Shown one piece after another: positions 34,616-43,339 of a stretch of DNA of 64,000 nucleotides. The stretch comes from Mycolicibacterium setense. Lineage in GTDB: Bacteria; Actinomycetota; Actinomycetes; Mycobacteriales; Mycobacteriaceae. Each line of letters starts with the position of its first letter. Position 1 is the first letter of the stretch. The DNA is taken from NCBI RefSeq assembly GCF_000805385.1, contig NZ_JTJW01000005.1, positions 310,001-374,000 of the forward strand, in the 5' to 3' direction. The notes under the pieces were generated by a model. The model saw only the letters and a list, made by a program, of their open reading frames with translations, had not been told where the DNA came from and did not search any database. A program made the position numbers and the translations under genes.

Positions 34616-36361
34616 ATGGTCAGTTCGCACAGGGTGGTGGATTACATCGTCGGCCATCTGGCCGCGAACGGGGTTTCGCACCTCTTCGGCGTGGACGGTG
34701 CCAACATCGAGGACCTCTACGACGCGGCGTACTTCCGGGATGACATCACCGCGGTGCTGGCCAAACACGAATTTTCCGCTGCCACAATGGCGGACGGCTA
34801 CAGCCGCAGCGGCGCCGGGATCGGTGTGGTGGCGGCGACCTCCGGCGGAGGCTGTCTCAACACCGTGCCCGGGCTGGCGGAATCGCTGGCCAGCCGGGTT
34901 CCCGTGCTGGCCCTGATCGGTCAGGCGCCGACCACGCTCGACGGCCGCGGCGCCTTCCAGGACACCAGCGGGGCCAATGGAAGCCTGGACGGGCACGCCT
35001 TGTTCTCGGCGGTCTCGGTGTACTGCCGCAGGGTGCTGGCGCCGGCGGACATCCTCACCGCGCTGCCGGAGGCGCTGGCCACCGCACGTACCGGTGGACC
35101 CGCGGTGTTGTTGCTGCCCAAGGACATTCAACAGGCCGAACTCGGGGATCCAGGCACGCGCAACGGTCGTGCCGTCGCCACCGGGACCGGGGCTCGCCAC
35201 TCCGATCTCGGCGCGCTCGAGCAGGCCCTGCGCCACGCCGACGGCCCCATCACGATCATCGCCGGTGAACAGGTGGCCCGCGACGATGCCCGTGGCGAAC
35301 TCGAACGACTTCGGGCCACCCTGCGTGCGCGGGTGGCCACGGTGCCCGAGGCCAAGGATGTGGCGGGCACGCCGGGTTTCGGATCCTCCTCCGCATTGGG
35401 CGTAGCCGGTGTGATGGGCCACCCCGGGGTGTCCGTTGCCGCAGCGCAGAGCGCGCTGTGCGTGGTGGTCGGCACCCGCATGACGGTCACCGCCAGGGCC
35501 GGGCTCGACGGCGCGCTCGAATCGGTACCGACCTACTCGATCGGCGCCCACGTGCCCCATGTGCCGTGCACCCACATCCACTCGGACGACCTGCGGGTAT
35601 CGCTGACGCAGTTGTCCGCGGCGCTGTCGGGGCCCGGCCGGCCCACCCAGGTTCGGGTGCCGGACGTCGCGCCGCGGACCGAACTGCGACCGCCGGCCCA
35701 TGACGGCCCGGGCATCCGCTACCGCGACGCGATGGCCGTGCTCGACCAAACCCTGCCCGACGGCACCGACCTCGTCATCGACGCGGGCAACATCGGGGCG
35801 TCGGCCATCCACTATCTGCCGGCCCGGCGCGACGGCCGGTTCATGGTGGCGCTGGGCATGGGCGGGATGGGCTACAGCTTCGGTGCAGGCATCGGAATGA
35901 CGTTTCACCGGGCATCTGCCGCCGTGACCGCATCAGGCGACCCAAGGCGCACTGTGGTGATCGCGGGCGACGGCTCATTCTTCATGCACGGCATGGAGAT
36001 TCACACGGCGCTGCAGTACCGGCTGCCGATCACCTTCGTGCTGTTCGACAACCACGCCCACGCCATGTGTGTTACCCGCGAGCAGTTGTTCTACGACGAT
36101 CGCTACTCCTACAACAGGTTCGGCCCGAGCCGGCTCGGCGCCGGGCTGGCCGCGATGTTCCCCGGCCTGCCCGCATACGACGTCGCCGACATCGGCCAAC
36201 TGCCCCGAGCGCTGGGTATGGCACTGGACACAGACGGTCCATCGGTGCTCAGCGTCGAGTGTTCAGCCGACGAAATCCCGCCGTTCGCAGCATTTCTGGC
36301 CACCGACAGCACCCCTTCCGGCTCAGAGGAGAACAAGACTCATGTCACTGCCCGCGCTTGA
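34616..36361 (+). CDS. TPP-dependent enzyme, acetolactate synthase-like
   Basis: 581 residues in the three-domain POX/ALS fold. The N-terminal PYR domain has the cofactor-activating glutamate (Glu52, in AKHEFSAATMADGYSR). The PP domain near residue 450 has GDGSFFMHGMEIHTA...FDN, the GDG-to-N motif that holds ThDP through Mg2+. No FAD- or acetohydroxyacid-specific features are clear and no small subunit is next to it, so it is likely a 2-oxo acid decarboxylase or carboligase rather than IlvB. First gene of a four-gene unit; the next gene overlaps its end by 20 bases. Confidence 0.85.
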   Translation: MVSSHRVVDYIVGHLAANGVSHLFGVDGANIEDLYDAAYFRDDITAVLAKHEFSAATMADGYSRSGAGIGVVAATSGGGCLNTVPGLAESLASRVPVLALIGQAPTTLDGRGAFQDTSGANGSLDGHALFSAVSVYCRRVLAPADILTALPEALATARTGGPAVLLLPKDIQQAELGDPGTRNGRAVATGTGARHSDLGALEQALRHADGPITIIAGEQVARDDARGELERLRATLRARVATVPEAKDVAGTPGFGSSSALGVAGVMGHPGVSVAAAQSALCVVVGTRMTVTARAGLDGALESVPTYSIGAHVPHVPCTHIHSDDLRVSLTQLSAALSGPGRPTQVRVPDVAPRTELRPPAHDGPGIRYRDAMAVLDQTLPDGTDLVIDAGNIGASAIHYLPARRDGRFMVALGMGGMGYSFGAGIGMTFHRASAAVTASGDPRRTVVIAGDGSFFMHGMEIHTALQYRLPITFVLFDNHAHAMCVTREQLFYDDRYSYNRFGPSRLGAGLAAMFPGLPAYDVADIGQLPRALGMALDTDGPSVLSVECSADEIPPFAAFLATDSTPSGSEENKTHVTARA

Positions 36362-37022
36362 CGACATCACGACCCATCGAGGTTCCCGAGACCCGCTGGA
36401 CGGGCTCATCCGGATCGAGACCTCACCGAAGGAGCAGGCCACACCGATCATCATGGACATGATGCGGTCGGTCTATCCGCACGACCAGGTCTTCGGCCAA
36501 TACTGCACCGTCAACGACTACATCGAGTGCCCACCGGACGAGTTGTTCGACTACCTGTCCGACACCCGCTGCCTGGAGGAGTGGACCTACAGTCTGCGTG
36601 GTTTCACGCCGACCGAGGAACCTGGCCTGTGGCTGGCCCACGACCGCCTCGGTGCCGGGCCGTCGGGACCGGGCAGCGCGATCTACACCCGCACCGTGGC
36701 CAACCGTGACGCGCTGACCGTCGACTACCACTGCGCCTGGGATCAGGGAAAGCACCTGTGGATGATCTATCTGATGCGCGTCGTGGATGCGCAGGTGGTC
36801 TTGGACAAGCCGGGATCGGTTGTGCTGTGGACGAATTGCCATCACCCGTTCTACGACGAGAATCCCTACCCGGAGACCGCACCCCCCGCGCGGCCGGTCT
36901 GGGTGGGGGATTTCTGGGACATGTTCGGTCCCGGCCATCTGCTGGAGTTGCGAAACCTCAAGGCAATCGCCGAATACCGGCACCACAACGGCCTTTCGGT
37001 CACCCCGGCCTGGATGAAGTGA
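36342..37022 (+). CDS. SRPBCC/START-like protein
   Basis: 226 residues. After a ~40-residue lead the fold reads YIECPPDELFDYLSDTRCLEEWTYSLRGF, the typical SRPBCC opening strand and helices, and ends with a long helix (GHLLELRNLKAIAEYRHHNG). Such folds bind hydrophobic ligands and include polyketide cyclases and aromatases. Three histidine-rich spots (NCHHPF, EYRHHN) might bind a metal. ATG 36342 with AGAGGAGA upstream; it lies within the end of the TPP gene in another frame, giving strong coupling. Exact function unknown. Confidence 0.7.
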   Translation: MSLPALDDITTHRGSRDPLDGLIRIETSPKEQATPIIMDMMRSVYPHDQVFGQYCTVNDYIECPPDELFDYLSDTRCLEEWTYSLRGFTPTEEPGLWLAHDRLGAGPSGPGSAIYTRTVANRDALTVDYHCAWDQGKHLWMIYLMRVVDAQVVLDKPGSVVLWTNCHHPFYDENPYPETAPPARPVWVGDFWDMFGPGHLLELRNLKAIAEYRHHNGLSVTPAWMK

Positions 37023-37030
37023 GGCACGCC

Positions 37031-38092
37031 ATGACCGAGCATGTGTCCGCCGAGAACACCGTCAGCCTCATCGACGTGTCCACCTATCTGCCCGGTGACC
37101 CGATCAGCGCCGACTACTACGCCGGGTTCGCCGAAACCGACGAGCTGGCCGAGAACGTGATGTTCCGGGCGCCGCGGTTCCGTCATCATGTGGCTCCCGA
37201 GGAAACCGCGATCGACATGGTCGAGCGGGCCGCCGCGGGGCTGATCGAGCGTTATGGTGCCGATGTCATCACCGGAGCCGACGTGCTGATCACCCACACT
37301 CAGCTGCCCGACATGCCGTTCTACGGCGGCGGTGGCGGCATGGCGCACCGGCTCGGCATGAAACCCAACTGGGTGATCGACCTGCACAACGGCGGATGCG
37401 CCGCATTCATCCTGGGGCTCAAGGTGGCTCGCACCTTGTTGAGGGCGGGGGAGGGCCGGACCGCTGTGATCGCAATCGCCCAGAACTCCGCCGGCCAGGT
37501 CTTCGATCAGCAGACCATCCGGCGCAAGGCCCAGGCGGCGGTGCCCGGTGACGGCGCCGCGGTGGGGCTGGTGACACTGTCCGACGAGTCACCCATCCTC
37601 GACATCGAATGCCGTACCTACGGCGAGTACGCCGGAGACATGACCGTCGTGATGGACCCGCCGCGCAAATGGTGGCAGGCCGGCCCCGGCGAAGCGTGCA
37701 TCGGCTTCACCGAGAGCAAGATCACCAAGGTGCTGGCCCGGGGCAACCGGCAGGTGCCCGAGGTGTCCTACACCGTCTGCGACCGGATCGGTGTACAGCC
37801 CAAGGACATCGACCTGTTCGTGACCAATCAGCCCAATCGGGTTTTCCTGCGCAACTGGCGGGAGGCGCTGGAACTGTCGCCCGAACATCACGTCGACACC
37901 TTCGATGAATGTGGAAACCTCTTTGCCGCAGGCATTCCCGTCAATCTGGACCGGGCCGTCACCGGCGGGCGGGTGAAGGCAGGCGATACCGTGCTGATGG
38001 CCGCCTTCGCCCACGCCGGTGACTTCGCCGGCGCCGCCGCGGTGCGGTGGGGTGGCCGGCCCGGCAACGGCGCCGATCTGGGGAACGAGTGA
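37031..38092 (+). CDS. 3-oxoacyl-ACP synthase III-like protein with altered triad
   Basis: 353-residue thiolase-fold protein like FabH. The nucleophile is Cys123 in DLHNGGCAAFILGL. The usual catalytic His of the HQAN motif is replaced: the segment reads FVTNQPNRVF, with Asn266 in its place. The last triad residue is kept as Asn296 (ECGNLFAAGIP). Losing the His suggests that decarboxylative condensation is altered and that the enzyme may instead transfer acyl groups or condense another nucleophile, as known for CerJ- and DpsC-type KAS III variants. ATG 37031, 8 bases after the SRPBCC stop; shares one base with the aminotransferase gene. Confidence 0.82.
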   Translation: MTEHVSAENTVSLIDVSTYLPGDPISADYYAGFAETDELAENVMFRAPRFRHHVAPEETAIDMVERAAAGLIERYGADVITGADVLITHTQLPDMPFYGGGGGMAHRLGMKPNWVIDLHNGGCAAFILGLKVARTLLRAGEGRTAVIAIAQNSAGQVFDQQTIRRKAQAAVPGDGAAVGLVTLSDESPILDIECRTYGEYAGDMTVVMDPPRKWWQAGPGEACIGFTESKITKVLARGNRQVPEVSYTVCDRIGVQPKDIDLFVTNQPNRVFLRNWREALELSPEHHVDTFDECGNLFAAGIPVNLDRAVTGGRVKAGDTVLMAAFAHAGDFAGAAAVRWGGRPGNGADLGNE

Positions 38093-39126
38093 TGGTGGCT
38101 CCCCGTACCGCACTGTCCGACGTGGTCGGAGCGCTGCCGCAGGCGGTCAACCCGCTGGCGCTGTCGCTCAACGAATGCCCGTTTCCGCCGCTGCCGGCGG
38201 TGCGCACGGCACTGCGCGCATGCGACGAGGCCGCCAACCGGTATCCGGAATTCCTGCCGCAGCGGTTGCGTTCGCTGATCGCCGATCACGACGGAGTGGC
38301 CGAGGAGCAGGTGATCGTCGGCGGCGGTGCCACCGGCGTCATCATGCAGGTGCTGCACGCGGTGACCAGTCCCGGCGACACCATGGTGACGGCGGACCCG
38401 ACCTTCGACGGGTATCCGATCTTCGCGCAGATGGCGCGGCTGCGGACAGTGACTATTCCGCTCGACGCGCACGGTCGTCATGATCTGGATGCGATGGCCG
38501 AGGCCGGCCGCAACGCGAGGGTCGTGGTCGTCTGCCGGCCGCACAACCCGACGGGCACCATCGAGTCGGCCGTCCAGATCGAGCGCTTCCTGAAGCGGAT
38601 TTCGACGGACACCGTGGTGCTGCTGGACGAGGCGTATGTGGAGTTCCTGGCGGCCGAACAGCGCATCGACGGCCCGAGCCTGGTCGCCCGCTTCGGCAAT
38701 GTCGTGGTGGTGCGCACCTTTTCGAAGGCCTACGGCCTGGCCGGGCTACGGATCGGCTACGGGTTCTGCGCCCCCGATCTCGCCCGCGAACTGTGGCGGA
38801 TGCAGCTGCCGTTCGGGATCGGGCTGAGCGCCCAGGTGGCGGTCGCAGCGTCGTACGATGCGGAAAGTCAACTGCGTCAACGTATCCGGATGATCGCTGC
38901 GGAACGGCACTATATGCAGCGGCGGTTGCGGGCCCTCGGCGTGTACAGCACGGACGCGCACGCGAACTTCCTGTATCTACCCGGAGGTTCCCTGCCGTGG
39001 CCGGAGGTGTTCGACGGCACCGGACTTCAGCTTCGTCATTACGCCGACGGCGGAGTGCGGATCACCATCGGATCGCGGCAGTCCACCCGGGCGGTGCTGG
39101 GTGCGGTGACGGCGGCCGCTGCCTGA
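38092..39126 (+). CDS. PLP-dependent aminotransferase, HisC-like
   Basis: 344 residues of aminotransferase class I/II. The PLP lysine is in RTFSKAYGLAGLRIGYG, and NPTGTIES and LLDEAYVEF give the Asn and Asp that contact PLP. The N-terminal SLNECPFPPLP and the Arg near the C-terminus (VRITIGSR) resemble histidinol-phosphate/aromatic aminotransferases. His biosynthesis genes are not nearby, so it probably aminates the product of the cassette. ATG 38092 overlaps the KAS III stop (TGATG). Confidence 0.87.
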   Translation: MVAPRTALSDVVGALPQAVNPLALSLNECPFPPLPAVRTALRACDEAANRYPEFLPQRLRSLIADHDGVAEEQVIVGGGATGVIMQVLHAVTSPGDTMVTADPTFDGYPIFAQMARLRTVTIPLDAHGRHDLDAMAEAGRNARVVVVCRPHNPTGTIESAVQIERFLKRISTDTVVLLDEAYVEFLAAEQRIDGPSLVARFGNVVVVRTFSKAYGLAGLRIGYGFCAPDLARELWRMQLPFGIGLSAQVAVAASYDAESQLRQRIRMIAAERHYMQRRLRALGVYSTDAHANFLYLPGGSLPWPEVFDGTGLQLRHYADGGVRITIGSRQSTRAVLGAVTAAAA

Positions 39127-39184
39127 CGCACCTGAATGCGCGCATCGCTGCGCGGGCCCGCCCGGCGATGCGGTAAGAAGAGGC

Positions 39185-39688
39185 GTGCCCTCACCACCGG
39201 ACAAACGCGACCCCATCGCGCAGGCCCGCGCGAACTGGGAGGCCGCCGGGTGGGGCGACGTGGCAGGCGGCATGGTCGCGGTGACGTCGGTGATGCGGGC
39301 CCACCAAATCCTGCTGGCCCGGGTGGAGTCCGCGCTGCGGCCCTACGATCTGAGCTTCTCGCGGTTCGAGCTGCTGCGCCTGCTGGCGTTCAGCCGGGCC
39401 GGTGCGCTGCCGATCACCAAGGCCTCCGATCGCCTGCAGGTGCACGTCACCAGCGTCACCCACGCCATCCGGCGCCTGGAAGCCAACGGTCTGGTGGAGC
39501 GCATCCCGCACCCCACCGACGGGCGCACGACGCTGGTGCAGATCACGAAGCTGGGCCGGTCGACGGTCGAGGACGCCACGGTGACGCTGAACCGCCAGGT
39601 GTTCGCCGACGTCGGGATGTCGGACGAGGAATCTCAGGCGTTGGTGGCCTCGATCGAGACGCTGCGCCGACACTCCGGAGATTTCTGA
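39185..39688 (+). CDS. MarR-family regulator (Rv0737-like)
   Basis: 167 residues with the MarR winged helix: SFSRFELLRLLAFSRAGALPITKASDRLQVHVTSVTHAIRRLEANGLVER, then the wing HPTDGRTTLVQITKLG. In M. tuberculosis a MarR-type gene (Rv0737) follows rslA directly; here the methyltransferase and four-gene cassette lie between. GTG 39185 is 58 bases after the aminotransferase stop, so it may be read with the cassette. Confidence 0.85.
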   Translation: MPSPPDKRDPIAQARANWEAAGWGDVAGGMVAVTSVMRAHQILLARVESALRPYDLSFSRFELLRLLAFSRAGALPITKASDRLQVHVTSVTHAIRRLEANGLVERIPHPTDGRTTLVQITKLGRSTVEDATVTLNRQVFADVGMSDEESQALVASIETLRRHSGDF

Positions 39689-39744
39689 GGCGCCTTTCCG
39701 GCCGCGAACGCCACTACCCTCGAACGTAGTTGAGGGGAGCGATC

Positions 39745-40182
39745 ATGCAAGCCAAGCGGGTAGCCGCGGCGCTGGGCTCCGCCGCTGTCATGTTGATGGC
39801 GGCCTGCAGTACCACCACCACCGGGGTCGCCACCGCGCCCGACGACGTCACGCCGTTCACGTCGTCATCGAAGGCGCCCAGGACGACTGCCACCAAAAGT
39901 CCCAAGCCGACGGCAGGAGCTCCGCGTGGTTCGACGGAGTTGCCGCCGGAAGCGTTCGCCGAGGTACGCGCCGCCGGCATCGAAGGTTCCGACCGTGCGA
40001 TCGGGAATCAGCTGATGATGGCCTGCATCATGGCCGGTGGCAGCTTCAACAAGACCAGGCAGGATGTCGTGGACGTGCTGATCCAGATGGGCAGCAAGCT
40101 CCCGCCCGATGCGCTCATGACGATCGTGAACGTGGCACTCAAGTACGAATGCCCGGAACTCGCAGGAAAGCTCGGCGGCTAG
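39745..40182 (+). CDS. Putative lipoprotein, DUF732-like
   Basis: 145 residues. Signal peptide with lipobox LMAAC (Cys at residue 21), then a Thr/Ser/Pro-rich linker and a C-terminal helical domain (EAFAEVRAAGIEGSDRAIGNQLMMACIMAGGSF) of DUF732 style, a mycobacterial secreted-protein domain of unknown role. Two further cysteines (MMAC, YEC) could pair outside the cell. ATG 39745 has GGGGAG upstream. The stop overlaps the convergent hydrolase stop by 4 bases. Confidence 0.75.
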   Translation: MQAKRVAAALGSAAVMLMAACSTTTTGVATAPDDVTPFTSSSKAPRTTATKSPKPTAGAPRGSTELPPEAFAEVRAAGIEGSDRAIGNQLMMACIMAGGSFNKTRQDVVDVLIQMGSKLPPDALMTIVNVALKYECPELAGKLGG

Positions 40183-41201
40183 CTCGACGCGGCGAGGCCC
40201 TTGAGGAGCGCCGCATGGAACGCCGCCGGATCCTGCATCTGCGGCGCGTGCCCGAGATCGGGAAATTCGACGAGCGTCGCCCGCGGGATGGCCTTCTCGG
40301 TGGCCTTGGCCAATTCCGGGTAGTGGCCGATCTCGGCCTGCACCTTCGGCGGCGCGGCGTCCTTGCCGATCGCGGTGGTGTCCTTGAGGCCGATGAGCAG
40401 CAGTGTCGGTACCTGAAGCTGGTCGAATTCGTACAGCACCGGCTGCGTGTAGATCATGTCGTAGAGCAGTGCCGAGTTCCACGCCACCTGGGCCTTGCCC
40501 GGACCCCGGTACATGCCGGCCAGCATCTGCACCCACGGTTCGTATGACGGGCTCCACTGCCCCGCGTAATAGGTGGCCTGCTCGTAGCGGCGAATGCCGT
40601 CGGCCGTCGTCTTCAGTTCCCGGGCGTACCAGTCGTCGACGGACAGCGCCGGCACGCCTTTGGCCTTCCAATCCTCGAGTCCGATCGGGTTCACCAGCAC
40701 CAGCTGCTGGGTCTCCTGCGGGTACATCAACCCGTAACGCACCGCGAGCATGCCGCCGGTCGAATGGCCGATCACCGTCGCACGGTCGATGCCGAGCGAC
40801 TCGAGCAGCGCGTGCGTGTTGTGTGCGAGCTGGTGGAAGCTGAACTGGTAGGACGCGGGCTTGCTGGATTTGCAGAACCCGATCTGATCCGGCGCGATCA
40901 CGCGATAGCCGGCGGCGGTGAGTTCGTCGATCGTCTGCTCCCACGTTGCCGCGCAGAAGTTCTTGCCATGCATCAGCACGGCCGTGCGGCCATTGGGCTG
41001 CGCCGGCTGCACATCCATGTAGCTCATCTGGAGCGTCTTCTGTTGGGACGCGAACGTGAACTGGTGGACCGGGTGCGGATAGTCGAAACCCTGCAATTCG
41101 GCGCCGTAGGCGGGACTGTCGTTCGTGGACTGGCATCCGGCGACCGCGGCGCTGGTGACGAGGACGGTGATGGCGGCGGCGAGCGTGCGAATCAAGGTCA
41201 T
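40179..41201 (-). CDS. Alpha/beta hydrolase, predicted lipoprotein
   Basis: 340 residues. A signal peptide ends in the lipobox VAGC (Cys23), so the enzyme should be anchored outside the membrane. The alpha/beta hydrolase core has oxyanion HGKNF, the nucleophile elbow GHSTGG, an Asp after strand 6 (LIGLKDTT) and the His in DLGHAPQ. The cap is large. Similar proteins are called proline iminopeptidase- or haloalkane-dehalogenase-like without proof; the substrate is unknown. Confidence 0.83.
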   Translation of the reverse strand: MTLIRTLAAAITVLVTSAAVAGCQSTNDSPAYGAELQGFDYPHPVHQFTFASQQKTLQMSYMDVQPAQPNGRTAVLMHGKNFCAATWEQTIDELTAAGYRVIAPDQIGFCKSSKPASYQFSFHQLAHNTHALLESLGIDRATVIGHSTGGMLAVRYGLMYPQETQQLVLVNPIGLEDWKAKGVPALSVDDWYARELKTTADGIRRYEQATYYAGQWSPSYEPWVQMLAGMYRGPGKAQVAWNSALLYDMIYTQPVLYEFDQLQVPTLLLIGLKDTTAIGKDAAPPKVQAEIGHYPELAKATEKAIPRATLVEFPDLGHAPQMQDPAAFHAALLKGLAASS

Positions 41202-41265
41202 CGGCGGCGACTTTACCGCGATGTCCGCCGTGCGCCGCGCACCTCCAGGAGCGGTGACGACTGCC

Positions 41266-42483
41266 TCACGAGTCGATCGCCGGAGGTAGCGGGATGGTCG
41301 CGATCACGGTGGTGCCTGCGCCCGGCCGGGACCGGATGTTGAGCCGGCCGCCGACGATCTCGGCCCGCTCGGCCATGGACAACAACCCGTAGCCGCCCAT
41401 CTCGTCACTGCCCAGCGGGTGCTCGAAGGTGTCGAAACCCTTTCCGTCATCGACGATTTCGAGCCTGGCAACGCCGTCTTCGACGGTGAAGGTGAGCCGG
41501 GCCCGCTCGGCCTCGGCGTGTTTGACCACGTTCTGCAGGCATTCCTGGGCGATCCGGTACAGCGCCAGCTCGATGTGGTCGGGCACCCGGGTCTCGGCGA
41601 GATCGACGTCGATGGGGATCCGCGGGATCGAGCGCGCCAAGCTGGCCAGCCCACCGGACAAACCGAGGTCGTCGAGGACCGGCGGGCGCAACCCGCTGAT
41701 CGCGGCCCGCGCCTCCTGCAATGTCAGAGTCACCAGTTCGCGTGCGGCGGCCAACTGTTCGGCCACCGTCTGCGGTTCGACAGCGCGGGCCGCGGCGTCG
41801 AGCCGGTAGGACAGCGTCACCAATCGCTGGGAGATGCCGTCGTGAATGTCTCCGGCCAACCGGCGCCGCTCGATCTCCTGCGCCTGGATCACCTGCTCGA
41901 CGAAATTCTCGTGCGCCCGCTCACGTGCCACCAGCTGGCGGTGCAGCCGGGCCTGGTGCAACGCCCCGGCGATGAGCCGGCCGATGACCAGCAGCAACTC
42001 CACGTCGCGCGGCGTGAACTCGCGGCGGTCGACGGTGTGCACGTTGAGCACGCCCACCAAACCGCCGGGCCCGGTCTCCATCGGGACCGACACCATCGAC
42101 GTGAAGTCACGGCCTCGCAGCGACTCGAAGGGCATGTAGCGGGGATCGGATTCCTTGTCGTGACCGATCACCACCGGTTGGCGGTGGCTGGCCACCCAGC
42201 CGGAAATGCCCTGCCCGAGCGGCAGCCGGATCTTGCCGATCTCGGCATCGAACGGCGGCGTGGCCCCCGCCAGCGTCAGCGCTCGTTCCGAATCGTCGAG
42301 CACGTGCACGAAACAGACGTCGGTGGCGGTGGCCTCGGTGATCATCCGGGCCGCCGCGGCGGCCAGCGGCTCCACGCCCGGACCGCTCGATGCGGCCCGG
42401 ATGAGCTCGCGCAGCAGGGCCAGCTCACGGTCGGCGGTGAGGTCGACCGGGCCGAGCTCGCGTCCGGGCTTCTCCGCGGTCAT
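41266..42483 (-). CDS. Sensor histidine kinase, GAF + HisKA_3 (NarL system)
   Basis: 405-residue soluble kinase, no membrane span seen. A GAF domain fills about residues 20-180 (GQGISGWVASHRQPVVIGHD). The dimerisation helix carries the phospho-acceptor His in IERRRLAGDIHDGISQRL. The ATPase has N (AQECLQNVVKHA), G1 (DDGKGFD) and G2 (GGYGLLSMAERA) boxes. It reads a cytoplasmic or diffusible signal, like the DevS/DosT group but with one GAF only and no clear heme ligand by eye. Overlaps the response regulator stop (ATGA). Confidence 0.9.
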   Translation of the reverse strand: MTAEKPGRELGPVDLTADRELALLRELIRAASSGPGVEPLAAAAARMITEATATDVCFVHVLDDSERALTLAGATPPFDAEIGKIRLPLGQGISGWVASHRQPVVIGHDKESDPRYMPFESLRGRDFTSMVSVPMETGPGGLVGVLNVHTVDRREFTPRDVELLLVIGRLIAGALHQARLHRQLVARERAHENFVEQVIQAQEIERRRLAGDIHDGISQRLVTLSYRLDAAARAVEPQTVAEQLAAARELVTLTLQEARAAISGLRPPVLDDLGLSGGLASLARSIPRIPIDVDLAETRVPDHIELALYRIAQECLQNVVKHAEAERARLTFTVEDGVARLEIVDDGKGFDTFEHPLGSDEMGGYGLLSMAERAEIVGGRLNIRSRPGAGTTVIATIPLPPAIDS

Positions 42484-43142
42484 TGGTAGATGCCCTCGCG
42501 CAAAGCCGTGGCCACCGCGCCGGCTCGGTCGCTCACCCCGAGCTTGCGGTAGATGGAGCGCAGATGGGTCTTCACGGTTTCCTCGCCGATCACCAGCTTG
42601 TTGGCGATCCCGCGATTGGACAGGCCTGCGACGACGAACGACAGAATCTCGCTCTCCCGCTGGGTGAGCCCCTGCCGAACCCCCGGCCAGAACTCGTCGC
42701 GCTGCAGGCGGGCCGCGGTGCCGGCCGCGCGGGCAGCCATACCCGGATCGATCGCGGTCTGCCCGCCGTGGGCGAATTCGATCTGCCGCACCAGCTCGTC
42801 ACTGCTGATGCTCTTGAGCAGGTATCCGGCCGCGCCCACCCGCAGCGCCTGGAACAGGTACTGCTCGTCGTCGTAGACCGAGAGCATGACCACCTTGCGG
42901 TCCGGATCCCGCTCGCGCAGCACCCGGCACAGGTCCAGCCCGCTGGAACCCTCCATGCGTACGTCACACAACACGATGTCGGGATCGAGCGTCTCGATCA
43001 CGTTGACTGCGCGCTCGGCGCCGACGGCCTGGCCGACCACCTCGACCCGGTCGTTGAACGCAGCAAGCATGGCCTTGAGACCCTCGATGACCATTTCATG
43101 GTCATCGACCAGCACAAGGCGCACCGGACTGGAGGGCGCCAT
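42480..43142 (-). CDS. NarL/FixJ-family response regulator
   Basis: 220 residues. The receiver has acidic pocket VLVDDHE, phospho-acceptor Asp in DIVLCDVRM and the Lys in YLLKSIS. The C-terminal LuxR HTH reads LTQRESEILSFVVAGLSNRGIANKLVIGEETVKTHLRSIYRKLGVSDR. First gene of the pair with the kinase, divergent from the HAD gene. A C5/G6 palindrome 66 bases upstream of its start (43208-43223) may be its own target. Confidence 0.9.
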   Translation of the reverse strand: MAPSSPVRLVLVDDHEMVIEGLKAMLAAFNDRVEVVGQAVGAERAVNVIETLDPDIVLCDVRMEGSSGLDLCRVLRERDPDRKVVMLSVYDDEQYLFQALRVGAAGYLLKSISSDELVRQIEFAHGGQTAIDPGMAARAAGTAARLQRDEFWPGVRQGLTQRESEILSFVVAGLSNRGIANKLVIGEETVKTHLRSIYRKLGVSDRAGAVATALREGIYQ

Positions 43143-43207
43143 GGCATCACCCTAGAGGTGGCGACCGCCTTCCGAGGGCAGGAGCGGCTCAACTTCAACT
43201 CCCCGAA

Positions 43208-43223
43208 TCCCCCTTAGGGGGGA
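43208..43223. promoter_or_regulatory. Palindrome between the response regulator and HAD genes
   Basis: TCCCCC-TTAG-GGGGGA is a perfect inverted repeat with 6-bp arms in the 197-base divergent gap. NarL-type regulators bind short dyads near their own promoters, which makes this the likely site. Confidence 0.45.
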
Positions 43224-43339
43224 CGCGGCACCGATGTGACGTGGGCCACTCTCATGGGGTGTCCACACCACAAGAGAAGTCATGGCGTGCCGGGCGGTTC
43301 TGGTGGGACTGTGCCCGGGCCGAAACGAGCGCCCATCCG

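Noticed and set aside
43208..43223. DosR (DevR) box
   Set aside because: DosR boxes have GGG on the left and CCC on the right; here the order is reversed.
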